A DNA stretch of 64,000 bases from Streptomyces mangrovi. GTDB taxonomy: Bacteria; Actinomycetota; Actinomycetes; Streptomycetales; Streptomycetaceae. Numbering within the stretch: position 1 is the stretch's first letter; each line of letters begins with the position of its first letter. Shown here in pieces: positions 1 through 10,530 of the stretch. Where the stretch lies: the NCBI RefSeq assembly GCF_900114215.1, contig NZ_FOSG01000002.1:248001-312000 (forward strand). Direction: 5' to 3'. Under the pieces are notes generated by a model. That model ran no database searches, was not told the DNA's origin, and was given only the letters and a program-made list of their open reading frames with translations. Both the position numbers and the translations under genes were made by a program.

Positions 1-1562
<1,562 letters not shown>

Positions 1563-1703
1563 GCGGAGGGCCGGCCACCGGCCCGGACCGCGGGAAAGCC
1601 CCGGCCTCCTCCCGGCCTCCTCCCGGCCCTCTCCCGGTCGTCACCGTCACACCGGCGCAAAGCCGTCGCACCGCCACGGCCGGGATGCCGCATGATGACC
1701 GCC

Positions 1704-2216
1704 ATGGACATCACCATCAGGGCCGCGCGCCCGCACGAGTTCGAGGCCGTCGGGGAGCTGACGGCCGCAGCGTACCTCGGGGACGGACTGCTGGACCTCG
1801 GCGCGCGGGACCCGTACCTCGCCGTGCTGCGCGACGCCCGGCGCCGGGCCGGGCACGCCGAACTGCTGGTGGCCGCGGGCCCCGGGGACGGCGGGGCCGA
1901 GGAGGTTCTGGGCACCGTCACCTTCACGGTGCACGGCGGCGAGTACGCGGAGATCGCACGCCCCGGCGAGGGGGAGTTCCGGATGCTGGCGGTACGCCCC
2001 GGGGCGCGCGGCCGGGGCGTGGGCGAGACCCTGGTGCGCGAGTGCGTGGACCGGGCCCGCGCACTGGGCCTGGAGCGGCTGGCGCTCTCCAGCCACCCCA
2101 TGATGCACACCGCCCACCGCCTCTACGGACGGCTGGGGTTCGTCCGCACCCCCGACCGCGACTGGCGCCCCGTCGAGGACGTCCCGCTGCTGACCTTCGC
2201 CCTGGACCTGACGTGA
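1704..2216 (+). CDS. GNAT-family N-acetyltransferase
   Basis: A 170-residue single-domain GNAT acetyltransferase. The acetyl-CoA binding motif A is visible as FRMLAVRPGARGRGVGETLV (Q/RxxGxG/A type), followed by a motif B region (LYGRLGFVRTPDRDW) near residues 135-155. The substrate is not predictable. The ATG at 1704 is preferred to the ATGATG at 1692-1697 because CATGAT at 1691-1696, seven bases upstream, looks like a -10 for a leaderless transcript. It stands alone between dasR and the ribonucleotide reductase leader. Confidence 0.85.
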   Translation: MDITIRAARPHEFEAVGELTAAAYLGDGLLDLGARDPYLAVLRDARRRAGHAELLVAAGPGDGGAEEVLGTVTFTVHGGEYAEIARPGEGEFRMLAVRPGARGRGVGETLVRECVDRARALGLERLALSSHPMMHTAHRLYGRLGFVRTPDRDWRPVEDVPLLTFALDLT

Positions 2217-2265
2217 GCACACGGCGCCGGGCCGTGGTGCGGTACTCCACCTGAGGAGCCCTCCA

Positions 2266-2312
2266 ACACAACATCTGGGGTTACTTCGCCGGAGCGGCAC
2301 TAGATGTATGCT
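2266..2312 (+). promoter_or_regulatory. Tandem NrdR-like boxes in the nrdAB promoter region
   Basis: Two degenerate copies of the NrdR box (acaCwAtATaTwGtgt) start at 2266 (ACACAACATCTGGGGT, 12 of 16 matches) and 2297 (GCACTAGATGTATGCT, 10 of 16). The 31-base start-to-start distance is the usual helical spacing of NrdR operators. Box 2 contains TATGCT (2307-2312), a possible -10. NrdR is known to repress ribonucleotide reductase operons in Streptomyces; its gene is not in this window. Confidence 0.6.
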
Positions 2313-2313
2313 C

Positions 2314-2450
2314 ATCTCGCTGTCGCCGCAGGGGAATCCGGTGTGAGTCCGGAGCTGTCCCGCAACGGTGTGCGGCGGGCTGCCCCCGTGTCGTCCGCAC
2401 GGCCCGGGCCGTCCCCCCGCGAGTCCGAGGACCTGCCGACGGTGTTCATT
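2314..2450 (+). promoter_or_regulatory. Cobalamin (B12) riboswitch upstream of nrdAB
   Basis: The leader carries the conserved core of the cobalamin aptamer: GGGAATCCGGTGTGAGTCCGG, then GCTGTCCCGCAACGGTGTG, then after a G+C-rich arm the distal B12-box-like block GAGTCCGAGGACCTGCCGAC near 2421-2440. In Streptomyces a B12 riboswitch shuts down the B12-independent class Ia reductase when adenosylcobalamin is available for the class II enzyme, and its position here fits exactly. Boundaries are approximate. Confidence 0.85.
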
Positions 2451-2537
2451 CACACGTCCGGGCCTCGTGGGTTGGGCCGGCGGACGCGAGCGGTGCGCCC
2501 TCCTCCGGCCGGGTGCGCCCGTACGCGCCTGCTCCTC

Positions 2538-2568
2538 CTCCCTCCGGGGCCGTCGGCCCACGAGGGAG
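2538..2568 (+). promoter_or_regulatory. Hairpin sequestering the nrdA Shine-Dalgarno (riboswitch expression platform)
   Basis: CTCCCTC (2538-2544) can pair with GAGGGAG (2562-2568), which is the nrdA ribosome binding site 8 bases before the GTG start. An inner stem GGGCC (2547-2551)/GGCCC (2555-2559) closes on the loop GTC. No U-tract follows, so the cobalamin switch probably acts on translation initiation. Pairing is read directly from the sequence; the switching model is inferred. Confidence 0.6.
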
Positions 2569-2576
2569 AGCACCGA

Positions 2577-5042
2577 GTGACCATCTCATCAGCCTCATCA
2601 GCGGAGCCCGCCACAGCCTGTGCGCCGGCCTCCGCACCGGCCCGCGCACCGCAGGACGACCTCCCGGGCGCGGCGCTGCTGCGCACCCTGACCGAGCTCG
2701 CCTCCGACCTGCCCGCCACCGACCCCGGGCGGGTCGCCGCCGCCGCGCTGCGCGGACGCCACCCCGGCGCGGACGAGGCCCGGCTGCGCTCCCTGGCGAC
2801 CGAGGCCGCGGCCGGCCTCATCGCCGAGGAGCCCGAGTACTCACGGCTCGCGGCGCGGCTGCTCGCTCCGGCGATCCGCCGGGAGGCGGCCGGGCAGGGT
2901 GCGGTGTCCTTCTCCGCGTCGGTGGCGGTCGGCCACCGGCAGGGGCTGATCGCCGACCGCACGGCCGGCTTCGTCGCCGAGCACGCGCGGCGGCTCGACG
3001 CGCTGGCCGAAAGCGCCCTCGCGGACGGCGCCGACGACCGTTTCGGCTACTTCGGGCTGCGCACGGTCCACTCCCGCTATCTGCTGCGCCACCCGGTGAC
3101 CCGCGCCGTGATCGAGACCCCGCAGTACTTCCTGCTGCGTGTGGCCTGCGGGCTGGCCGCCGACTCCTCCGAGCGGGCGCTGGAGGAGGTCGCCGAGCTG
3201 TACCGGCTCACCAGCACGCTGTCCTACCTCCCCTCCTCCCCCACCCTGTTCAACTCCGGCACCCGGCACCCCCAGATGTCCTCCTGCTATCTGCTGGACT
3301 CCCCCCGGGACGAGCTGGACTCGCTCTACGAGCGCTACCACCAGGTCGCGCGGCTGTCCAAGCACGCCGGGGGCATCGGGCTGTCCTTCTCGCGGATCCG
3401 CTCGCGCGGTTCGCTGATCCGCGGCACCAACGGCCACTCCGGCGGCATCGTGCCGTTCCTCAAGACCCTGGACGCCTCGGTCGCGGCCGTCAATCAGGGC
3501 GGCCGCCGCAAGGGCGCGGCCTGCGTGTACCTGGAGACCTGGCACGCCGACGTCGAGGAGTTCCTCGAACTGCGCGACAACACCGGCGAGGAGGCCCGCC
3601 GCACCCACAACCTCAACATCGCCCACTGGATCCCGGACGAGTTCATGCGCCGGGTCGAGGCGGACACCGACTGGTCGCTGTTCTCCCCGTCCGACGTCCC
3701 CGAGCTGGTGGACCTGTGGGGCGAGGAGTTCGACGCCGCCTACCGCCGGGCGGAGGCGGCCGGGCTGGCGGTGCGGACGGTTCCGGCCCGCACCCTCTAC
3801 GCCCGGATGATGCGCACCCTCGCCCAGACCGGCAACGGCTGGATGACGTTCAAGGACACCGCCAACCGCACGGCCAACCAGACCGCCGAACCGGGCAGCG
3901 TCGTCCACTCCTCCAACCTCTGCACCGAGATCCTGGAGGTGACCGACGACGGCGAGACGGCCGTGTGCAACCTGGGCTCGGTCAACCTCGCCGCCCATCT
4001 GCGCGCCGGCGCCGACGGGGACCCGCGCCCCGGCGAGGAGCTGGACTGGGAGCGGCTGGACGCCACCGTCCGCACCGCCGTGCTCTTCCTCGACCGCGTG
4101 GTGGACGTCAACTACTACCCGACCGGGCAGGCCGCCGCCTCCAACTCCCGCTGGCGTCCGGTGGGTCTGGGGCTGATGGGCCTGCAGGACGTGTTCTTCC
4201 GGCTGCGCCTGCCCTTCGACTCCCCCCAGGCCCGGCGGCTGTCCACCCGGATCTCCGAGCGGATCATGCTCGCCGCCTACGAGGCGTCCGCCGGCCTCGC
4301 CGAGCGCCACGGCCCGCACCCGGCCTGGTCCGCGACCCGCGCCGCCCGCGGCGTGCTCCACGTCGACCACTACCCGCAGGCGGAGATCACCTGGCCGGAG
4401 CGCTGGGCCGCGCTGCGGGAGCGGATCTCCGCCGCGGGCCTGCGCAACTCCCTGCTGCTGGCCGTCGCGCCGACCGCGACGATCGCCTCGATCGCGGGCG
4501 TCCACGAGTGCGTGGAACCGCAGGTCTCCAACCTCTTCAAGCGCGAGACGCTCAGCGGCGAGTTCCTCCAGGTGAACCCCTGTCTGGTGGCGGACCTCAA
4601 GCGGCTGGGCCTGTGGGACGAGCGCACCCGCGAGGCGCTGCGCGAGTCCAGCGGCTCGGTGGCCGACCTGCCCTGGATCCCCCAGGAGATCCGCGCGCTG
4701 TACCGCACGGCCTGGGAGATCCCGCAGCGCGCCCTGATCGACATGGCCGCGGACCGCACCCCGTTCCTGGACCAGAGCCAGTCGCTCAACCTGTTCATGG
4801 CGTCGCCGACCATCGGCCGGCTCAGCTCGATGTACGCCCACGCCTGGAAGCGCGGTCTGAAGACCACGTACTACCTGCGCTCGCGTCCCGCGACCCGTAT
4901 CGCACGAGCCGCGGGCGGCGCGTCCGCGGCCGTTCCCGCCCTCACCTCCCCCACTCCCGTACCCGTTTCCGTGGAGCAGGCGGCGCCGGCCGACGGCGCC
5001 TGCTCCCTGGAGAACCCCGAGTCCTGCGAGGCCTGCCAGTGA
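2577..5042 (+). CDS. nrdA: Class I ribonucleoside-diphosphate reductase, alpha (catalytic) subunit
   Basis: The 821-residue large subunit reduces ribonucleotides to deoxyribonucleotides with NrdB. Active-site elements are present: MSSCYLLDS (first redox cysteine), NLCTEI (thiyl radical cysteine with Asn and Glu, about residues 446-451), AVCNLGSVN (second redox cysteine), the radical-transfer pair in KTTYYLRSRP, and a C-terminal C-E-A-C-Q relay pair. GTG at 2577 is chosen because GAGGGAG precedes it and it follows the riboswitch; the open frame reaches 2304 only by reading through the aptamer. It overlaps nrdB by four bases (GTGA), indicating coupled translation. Confidence 0.95.
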   Translation: MTISSASSAEPATACAPASAPARAPQDDLPGAALLRTLTELASDLPATDPGRVAAAALRGRHPGADEARLRSLATEAAAGLIAEEPEYSRLAARLLAPAIRREAAGQGAVSFSASVAVGHRQGLIADRTAGFVAEHARRLDALAESALADGADDRFGYFGLRTVHSRYLLRHPVTRAVIETPQYFLLRVACGLAADSSERALEEVAELYRLTSTLSYLPSSPTLFNSGTRHPQMSSCYLLDSPRDELDSLYERYHQVARLSKHAGGIGLSFSRIRSRGSLIRGTNGHSGGIVPFLKTLDASVAAVNQGGRRKGAACVYLETWHADVEEFLELRDNTGEEARRTHNLNIAHWIPDEFMRRVEADTDWSLFSPSDVPELVDLWGEEFDAAYRRAEAAGLAVRTVPARTLYARMMRTLAQTGNGWMTFKDTANRTANQTAEPGSVVHSSNLCTEILEVTDDGETAVCNLGSVNLAAHLRAGADGDPRPGEELDWERLDATVRTAVLFLDRVVDVNYYPTGQAAASNSRWRPVGLGLMGLQDVFFRLRLPFDSPQARRLSTRISERIMLAAYEASAGLAERHGPHPAWSATRAARGVLHVDHYPQAEITWPERWAALRERISAAGLRNSLLLAVAPTATIASIAGVHECVEPQVSNLFKRETLSGEFLQVNPCLVADLKRLGLWDERTREALRESSGSVADLPWIPQEIRALYRTAWEIPQRALIDMAADRTPFLDQSQSLNLFMASPTIGRLSSMYAHAWKRGLKTTYYLRSRPATRIARAAGGASAAVPALTSPTPVPVSVEQAAPADGACSLENPESCEACQ

Positions 5043-6082
5043 CCACCGCCCGAACCCCTGCCTCCCGGAACCTGCTGGACCCGGGCTTCGAGCTCACCCT
5101 GCGGCCGATGCGCTACCCGGCCTTCTACGAGCGGTACCGGGACGCGATCAGGAACACCTGGACGGTGGAGGAGGTCGACCTCCACTCCGACGTGGCCGAC
5201 CTGGCGAAGCTCTCCCCGGGAGAGCAGCACCTGATCGGGCGGCTGGTCGCCTTCTTCGCCACCGGCGACTCGATCGTGGCCAACAACCTGGTGCTGACGC
5301 TGTACAAGCACATCAACTCGCCCGAGGCACGGCTGTATCTGTCGCGGCAGCTGTTCGAGGAGGCCGTGCACGTCCAGTTCTACCTGACCCTGCTGGACAC
5401 CTATCTGCCCGACCCGGACGAGCGCGCCGCCGCCTTCGACGCGGTGGAGAACATCGACTCCATCCGGGAGAAGGCGCGGTTCTGCTTCAAGTGGATGGCC
5501 GCCTTCGAAGGAGGTGAGGGGGTGAAGCCGATCGAACGGCTGGAGAGCCGGGCCGACCGCCGCCGCTTCCTGCTGAACCTGATCTGCTTCGCGGCGTGCA
5601 TCGAGGGCCTGTTCTTCTACGGCGCCTTCGCCTACGTCTACTGGTTCCGCTCGCGCGGTCTGCTGCACGGGCTGGCCACCGGCACCAACTGGGTCTTCCG
5701 CGACGAGTCGATGCACATGTCGTTCGCCTTCGACGTGGTGGACACGGTGCGCCAGGAGGAACCGGAGCTGTTCGACGACGAGTTGCGGCGGCAGATCGAG
5801 GAGATGCTGGAGGAGGCCGTCGAGGCCGAGCTGCTGTTCGCCCGGGACCTGTGCGGCGAGGGCCTGCCGGGGATGAACACCGAGTCGATGCGCGAGTACC
5901 TGCGGTGCGTGGCTGACCAGCGGCTGGTCCGGCTGGGCTTCCCGGCCCGCTACGGCGCCCGCAACCCGTTCTCCTTCATGGAGTTGCAGAACGTCCAGGA
6001 GCTGACCAACTTCTTCGAGCGCCGCGCCTCGGCCTATCAGGTCGCGGTCGAGGGCTCGGTCTCCTTCGACGACGACTTCTGA
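5039..6082 (+). CDS. nrdB: Class I ribonucleotide reductase, beta (radical) subunit
   Basis: The 347-residue R2 subunit houses the metal centre and stable radical. Ligand motifs are EEVDLHSD, FEEAVHVQFY (Glu-x-x-His, with the candidate radical Tyr four residues after the His), EGLFFYGAFAYVYWFRSR and DESMHMSF (Glu/Asp...His). The acidic C-terminal tail SVSFDDDF is the peptide that docks on NrdA. Its GTG overlaps the nrdA stop. In S. coelicolor a third gene, nrdS, follows (from memory); here a strong terminator and an opposite-strand gene come next, so nrdS is absent from this position. Confidence 0.95.
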   Translation: MTTARTPASRNLLDPGFELTLRPMRYPAFYERYRDAIRNTWTVEEVDLHSDVADLAKLSPGEQHLIGRLVAFFATGDSIVANNLVLTLYKHINSPEARLYLSRQLFEEAVHVQFYLTLLDTYLPDPDERAAAFDAVENIDSIREKARFCFKWMAAFEGGEGVKPIERLESRADRRRFLLNLICFAACIEGLFFYGAFAYVYWFRSRGLLHGLATGTNWVFRDESMHMSFAFDVVDTVRQEEPELFDDELRRQIEEMLEEAVEAELLFARDLCGEGLPGMNTESMREYLRCVADQRLVRLGFPARYGARNPFSFMELQNVQELTNFFERRASAYQVAVEGSVSFDDDF

Positions 6083-6107
6083 TCTGCCGCCTCCCGGCGG
6101 ACGCCCG

Positions 6108-6141
6108 CCCCCGGAAAGCCCCGTGCGGGGCTTTCCGGGGG
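6108..6141. terminator. Strong hairpin terminator between nrdB and the M15 peptidase gene
   Basis: A perfect 15-bp stem (6108-6122 with 6127-6141), core GGAAAGCCCC/GGGGCTTTCC, closes on the tetraloop GTGC. It sits between convergent genes and can serve both strands. No long U-tract is present, as is usual in Streptomyces. Confidence 0.85.
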
Positions 6142-6192
6142 CACGCGCCGTTCCGGGAAGGTGCGTTCCGGAAGAGGAGGGGACGGGCGCGG

Positions 6193-6930
6193 TCAGATGC
6201 CGCAGCTGGACGCCGACCAGTAGCGGCTGGAGCGGTGGTCGACGTGGGTGTGGTCGTTGTGGCCGGGGTAGCCCGGGCCGAGGATGCCCCGGAAGCCGTG
6301 GTAGCGGGCCTGCTTCGCCATCCTGCACAGGGTGTGCGAGCCGGCGCCGAGGTCGACCCCGTCACCGTAGAGGTGGCGGCTGTTGGAGGAGCCGCCCACC
6401 GCGCTGTTGCAGGAGTAGGAGCGGAAGCCGCTGGTCACCCGGATCGGCGCGTCGCCCAGGGCGTGGCGCATCGCCTCCAGCTTCCACATGGAGATCAGGG
6501 CGTTGCGCTTGGCGGTCGCCGCGCTCACCGCTCCGCCGCTCCAGGTGGAGTTGCACCTGTTCAGCTCGGCGTAGGAGAAGTGGGCCGGGGTGCAGTCGGC
6601 GTCCTGGAGGGCGTAGATCTTGCTGAAGGTCTGCGGGCCGGCGACGCCGTCGGCCGACAGGCCGTACGCGGCCTGGAACCGCTTGACGGCGGCGGCGGTG
6701 GCCGGGCCGTAGGAGCCGTCGATGGCGAGTACGTTGCCGTAACCGGGATAGCCGGACATGCGGATCTGGAGTTGGGCGACGTCCGAGCCGGACGCGCCCT
6801 GGGAGAGGGTGCGGTTCCAGGTGTAGCAGGTGTCGGCCTGGGCGGTGCCCGCGGTGGTGACCGTGCCGACCAGTGCTGCTGCCGCGAGCATGACAACACT
6901 GAGGATGAGACGGACGGTGCCTCTGAGCAT
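6193..6930 (-). CDS. Secreted peptidoglycan-binding D-Ala-D-Ala metallocarboxypeptidase (M15A)
   Basis: A 245-residue secreted protein. Residues 1-32 form a Sec signal peptide (MLRGTVRLILSVVMLAAAALVG, cleavage after AQA). Residues 40-110 are a PG_binding_1 repeat (GSDVAQLQIRMSG, VDG/IDGSYGPATAAAVKRFQ). Residues 120-245 are a zinc D-Ala-D-Ala carboxypeptidase of the M15A type: SRHLYGDGVDL supplies His and Asp, and HNDHTHVDH the second metal His. It should trim stem peptides of the cell wall. Six or more cysteines suggest disulfides in the mature protein. Size and order match the Streptomyces albus G enzyme class. Confidence 0.9.
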   Translation of the reverse strand: MLRGTVRLILSVVMLAAAALVGTVTTAGTAQADTCYTWNRTLSQGASGSDVAQLQIRMSGYPGYGNVLAIDGSYGPATAAAVKRFQAAYGLSADGVAGPQTFSKIYALQDADCTPAHFSYAELNRCNSTWSGGAVSAATAKRNALISMWKLEAMRHALGDAPIRVTSGFRSYSCNSAVGGSSNSRHLYGDGVDLGAGSHTLCRMAKQARYHGFRGILGPGYPGHNDHTHVDHRSSRYWSASSCGI

Positions 6931-7092
6931 GGTGCCTCCGTGTTGGAACAGTGGGGACTCCGAGAGTGGCGGAGGAGGTCTACCCGCGTCAACCTGCTTC
7001 CGGAAATGCCAATGGGCGGGCCACTGGAGGCCCGCCCACCGTCACGCGCCGTTCACCGCCGGCCCGCGGGCCCGGGAACCGCACCGCTCAGT

Positions 7093-7725
7093 TCAGTCGT
7101 TGGGCACCGTCTCGTAGCGCGGGGTGTTCTCGGCCATCTGCCGCAGCACGTCCTTGCGTTCGCGCTTGGAGAGGCGGTCGATGTAGAGGCGGCCGTAGAG
7201 GTGGTCCGTCTCGTGCTGCAGGCAGCGCGCGAAGTACCCGGTGCCGCGCACCGTGATCGGCCTGCCCTCGGCGTCCTGCCCGCGTACGACGGCGTAGTCG
7301 GGGCGCGCGAGCGAGGCGTACGCACCCGGCACCGACAGACAGCCCTCGTTGGAATCGTCCAGCACCCGGCGCTCGGCGGGCAGTTCCTCCAGTACGGGGT
7401 TGCAGACGACGCCGACGTGCCGCACACCCTCGTCGTCCGGGCAGTCGTAGACGAAGACCTTCAGATCGACACCGATCTGGTTGGCGGCCAGGCCGACACC
7501 CTCCGCCGCACGCTGGCTGGCGAACATGTCGTCGACCAGCTTGGCCAGTTCGCCGTCGAACTCGGTGACGTCCCGGCACTCCCGGTGCAGCACCGGGTTG
7601 CCGACGACGGTGATCGGACGGGCGGTGCCGCGCTCGCGGTGGGTCCGCTCGCGCTCCTCGCAGTCCTCCGTGTCGACGACGAACCCCTCGTCGTCCACCC
7701 GCTGCCCGGTCTCGTGCTCCGCCAT
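7093..7725 (-). CDS. def: Peptide deformylase
   Basis: A 210-residue iron/zinc hydrolase that removes the N-formyl group from nascent peptides. All three motifs are intact: GVGLAANQ (76-83), EGCLSVP (127-133, metal Cys) and HETDH (171-175, two metal His and the catalytic Glu). The ATG at 7725 follows GAGGAAGG; the open frame continues upstream but looks non-coding. The first 30 or so residues are an acidic extension not found in short deformylases. It lies 85 bases downstream of the TPR gene and may be co-transcribed with it. Confidence 0.93.
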   Translation of the reverse strand: MAEHETGQRVDDEGFVVDTEDCEERERTHRERGTARPITVVGNPVLHRECRDVTEFDGELAKLVDDMFASQRAAEGVGLAANQIGVDLKVFVYDCPDDEGVRHVGVVCNPVLEELPAERRVLDDSNEGCLSVPGAYASLARPDYAVVRGQDAEGRPITVRGTGYFARCLQHETDHLYGRLYIDRLSKRERKDVLRQMAENTPRYETVPND

Positions 7726-7810
7726 CTTCGCCGTACGCCTTCCTCGGTGCTCCACCACAACCCGTACAGAGTACGGGCAGACTCCCGGCTCCGTGCGCGG
7801 CCGACCGGTA

Positions 7811-8809
7811 TCAGCAGACCTCTTCCAGGTCCCGCCACTCACGGGTGTCCGGGCTGTCGGCGACCCAGCCGTCCAGCAGTCCGCGCACCAGGGAGGCCGG
7901 GGCCGCCAGCCCGCACTCGCGCTCGGGCACCCACAGCTCTCCCGACGTCATGTGCCCCAGCGGCCCCGGATGCCCGGGCACGCTGTGGTCGTGCGGATCG
8001 TGCCGGGGGGCGCCCTCGCCCTCGTCGCTGGGCATCCGGCTCTCCGAGCAGGAGCGGCACAGCAGCCGCACCGACGAGGACCAGTCCTCGGCGGCGAAGC
8101 CCGCGTCCGCCGCCAGCCGCTCCAGCGCGTCCCGGTCCGTCTCGGTCGCCGCCTCCAGCAGCACCACCCAGGTGGGCACCGGCGAGGGCGCCCAGAGTTC
8201 TATCTCGTCGAAGACCGGATAGGCGTGGCCCGCGGCCGTGGTCCGCTCCCCGTGCGGCACCCCGTCGTGCAGCACCACCTCGCCCCAGCGGCGCCCGGAG
8301 GACGGCAGCGGGATGTTCTGCACCTCGATGCGGGCCGGGTCCAGCCGCCGCCCCCACACCACTTCGGCCTCGCCCTCCGGCGACAGGCGCACCGCGGCAC
8401 TGCCCAGTCCCATGCCGGCCGGCGGGCCGGTACGGGCGTCGTCACCGCCGGCCGCCGTCTCCGGCACCCGCAGGCCGTACGCCTGCCAGGCGCGCCGGGC
8501 CAGGGCCCAGTCCTGCAGCGCGGTGGCCGCGATGCCCACGTTCCACCAGTCGGGCGCCCCGGCCGACCGGTCCAGGAGCGCGACGGCGCGCAGTCCGGCC
8601 GCGCGCGCCTGCTCCCAGTCGTGCCGGAACTTGTGCAGCAGCGCGAGGTTGAACCAGGACTCCGACAGCCACGGCTCCAGATCGGCGGCACGGGTCAGCA
8701 GCGTGCCGGCGTCCTCATAGCGTCCGTCACCGATGAGCGTGAACGCGCGGTCGGTGACCACCCGCCAGTCGGCGGAGGGCCGGTGCCTTGCCTTGCCGAA
8801 GATCCTCAC
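7811..8809 (-). CDS. Tetratricopeptide-repeat protein of unknown function
   Basis: A 332-residue cytoplasmic protein. Residues 10-110 contain about three TPR-like units ([71 protein letters not shown]). The remainder has an E-W-rich region ([21 protein letters not shown]) and [13 protein letters not shown], a possible metal or redox pair. The start is taken at GTG 8807-8809 ([10 protein letters not shown]) because coding composition begins there; the frame continues upstream without conserved features. No enzymatic motif is recognised. It is conserved in streptomycetes as far as I recall. Confidence 0.8.
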   Translation of the reverse strand: MRIFGKARHRPSADWRVVTDRAFTLIGDGRYEDAGTLLTRAADLEPWLSESWFNLALLHKFRHDWEQARAAGLRAVALLDRSAGAPDWWNVGIAATALQDWALARRAWQAYGLRVPETAAGGDDARTGPPAGMGLGSAAVRLSPEGEAEVVWGRRLDPARIEVQNIPLPSSGRRWGEVVLHDGVPHGERTTAAGHAYPVFDEIELWAPSPVPTWVVLLEAATETDRDALERLAADAGFAAEDWSSSVRLLCRSCSESRMPSDEGEGAPRHDPHDHSVPGHPGPLGHMTSGELWVPERECGLAAPASLVRGLLDGWVADSPDTREWRDLEEVC

Positions 8810-9244
8810 GATGTTCCCGCCTGACTCCCGCCTGCTGCTCCCGACCGTCCTCGCGGCCGTCTTCCCGCGGTCCCCGCCGCGGTGTCCGTGCCGCGATCTT
8901 CTCTCAGCCGCGGTTCCCGGTTCGCATCCAACCATGCCCACCCCGGTGCGCGCTCATTACCCGTCGGTCGTGGGGGTACCGAGCGGTCCGGGGCACGCGG
9001 GCACGCCCGGCACGGCGTCGCGGAGGTGCCTTCGACCGCCCGCGTCACAGCCGGGCGGAAGCCGAGCGGGTTAACACGTTCAGGTGATGTGGTGGAGGTG
9101 CGGGGTGACGCGGCGCACAGGGCGCGCGGAGGCGTCCGCGCCGGGACTACGGCCGGAACCGCGGCCGGGGCGCCGGCCGTACGGCACAGAGCACGGCACA
9201 GAGCACGGTGCGGGGCGCGGACACGGGTTCGGCCCGGGCGGCCG
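8810..9244. other. 435-base gap between the TPR gene and rsrA with no recognised gene
   Basis: The open frames here lack ribosome binding sites and family resemblance. The only structure seen is a short tandem duplication of ACGGCACAGAGC near 9181-9204. The promoter of the TPR gene should lie in the left part, but no clear -35/-10 pair was found. Confidence 0.5.
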
Positions 9245-9616
9245 TCAGAGCCGTTCCCCGCCGGCCTCGCCCGGGCTCCCGAGGGGAGCGGTACGGGGCC
9301 GGCCCGGCTGGTCCGGCCGGCCCGCCTCGGGCTCCATCACGGGCTGCTCCGGCACGGCCTGCCCGGCACGGATCATCTCGATGCGGCCCATCACCTTGGA
9401 GCGCAGGCCACCGGGCACCTCGTCGTGCCCGCAGCACCGCTTGACCAGCTTCTTCACGGCCTGTTCCAGGCCGTACTTCTCCAGACACGGCGAGCACTCC
9501 TCGAAGTGCTCCCTGAACTTCGTCAGATCGCCGTCGGGCATCTCGCGGTCCAGGTACTCGTACAGGTGGTCCAGGACCTCAGCGCAGTCCGTCTCGTGCG
9601 GCTCTCCGCAACTCAT
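9245..9616 (-). CDS. rsrA: Zinc-binding thiol-sensing anti-sigma factor RsrA
   Basis: A 123-residue anti-sigma factor that holds SigR inactive under reducing conditions and releases it when thiols are oxidised. It has every ligand and redox residue reported for S. coelicolor RsrA, at the same positions: Cys3, Cys11, His37, Cys41, Cys44, Cys61 and Cys62, including the H-F-E-E-C-S-P-C zinc motif. The ATG (9614-9616) overlaps the sigR stop (ATGA), so the two are translationally coupled and made in parallel. The Pro/Gly-rich tail after residue 90 is longer than in the 105-residue S. coelicolor protein and is probably disordered. Confidence 0.95.
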   Translation of the reverse strand: MSCGEPHETDCAEVLDHLYEYLDREMPDGDLTKFREHFEECSPCLEKYGLEQAVKKLVKRCCGHDEVPGGLRSKVMGRIEMIRAGQAVPEQPVMEPEAGRPDQPGRPRTAPLGSPGEAGGERL

Positions 9617-10284
9617 GAGCCCGAGCCTTTCCGGTCGTGCGACTCCTCGGGTGCGGCGGCGCCGTTCGCGCCCGCCGGGACCAGCCCGCGCTCGCGGGCG
9701 TAGTCCTCCAGCATGCCGCGCAACTGCCGGCGACCGCGGTGCAGACGGGACATCACCGTGCCGATGGGTGTCCCCATGATGTCCGCGATCTCCTTGTACG
9801 CAAACCCCTCGACGTCCGCGAGGTAGACCGCGATCCGGAACTCCTCGGGGATGGCCTGGAGGGCCTCCTTCACGTCCGAGTCGGGCAGCCGGTCCAGCGC
9901 CTGCGACTCGGCCGAGCGCAGCCCGGTCGACATGTGCGACTCGGCGCGCGCGAGCTGCCAGTCCTCGATCTCCTCGGCCGCGCTGCGCTGCGGTTCGCGC
10001 TGCTTCTTGCGGTACGAGTTGATGAAGGTGTTGGTGAGGATGCGGTACAGCCACGCCTTGAGGTTGGTGCCCTCGCGGAACTGGTGGAAGGACGCGTACG
10101 CCTTCGCGTACGTCTCCTGCACCAGGTCCTCCGCGTCCGCGGGGTTGCGCGTCATGCGCAGCGCGGCGGAGTACATCTGGTCCAGGAAGGCGAGGGCGTC
10201 CCGTTCGAAGCGCGCGTTCCGTTCGGCGTCCGTCTCCACGGGCTCCCTGGGCGCAGCGTCGTCGGTCGCGGCGACCGGACCCAC
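9613..10284 (-). CDS. sigR: ECF sigma factor SigR (thiol-oxidative stress)
   Basis: A group IV sigma factor that directs polymerase to GGGAAT-N18-GTT promoters of the disulfide-stress regulon. Region 2 ([30 protein letters not shown]...[17 protein letters not shown]) and region 4 ([45 protein letters not shown]) are nearly identical to S. coelicolor SigR as I recall it. GTG 10284 gives 223 residues, matching the known short form. The same frame is open from ATG 10473, which has GGGAG upstream and lies after the p2 promoter, giving a 286-residue form like the unstable SigR'. A GGAGGAG abuts the GTG too closely for normal initiation, so the short start is less certain than the gene. Confidence 0.94.
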   Translation of the reverse strand: MGPVAATDDAAPREPVETDAERNARFERDALAFLDQMYSAALRMTRNPADAEDLVQETYAKAYASFHQFREGTNLKAWLYRILTNTFINSYRKKQREPQRSAAEEIEDWQLARAESHMSTGLRSAESQALDRLPDSDVKEALQAIPEEFRIAVYLADVEGFAYKEIADIMGTPIGTVMSRLHRGRRQLRGMLEDYARERGLVPAGANGAAAPEESHDRKGSGS

Positions 10285-10530
10285 CTCCTCCGATGCGGCT
10301 TCGAGTCCGTTGCCGGACCCATTCGAACCGGAGAATAGACGACGGTCCGTCCCCTCCGCCGCCGGGAAGGGAACGTCCCCGACGGGTCCGGCGAGCCTCA
10401 GTGTCGCCCAGTCCACCTGGGCGGCTGTGGCACGGGTACCCACAGGGCGGGACGGGCATGCGATCGAACCCATGTCGGGTGGACTCCCTCTCCTCGCGCG
10501 TGCGTGCGGTCCGTACGTGTCCTGCAGCAG

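Noticed and set aside
2841..4841. 666-codon minus-strand open frame opposite nrdA
   Set aside because: It is the GC-driven shadow of nrdA: no ribosome site, His/Gly/Gln-rich translation and no family resemblance, while the plus strand carries every reductase motif.
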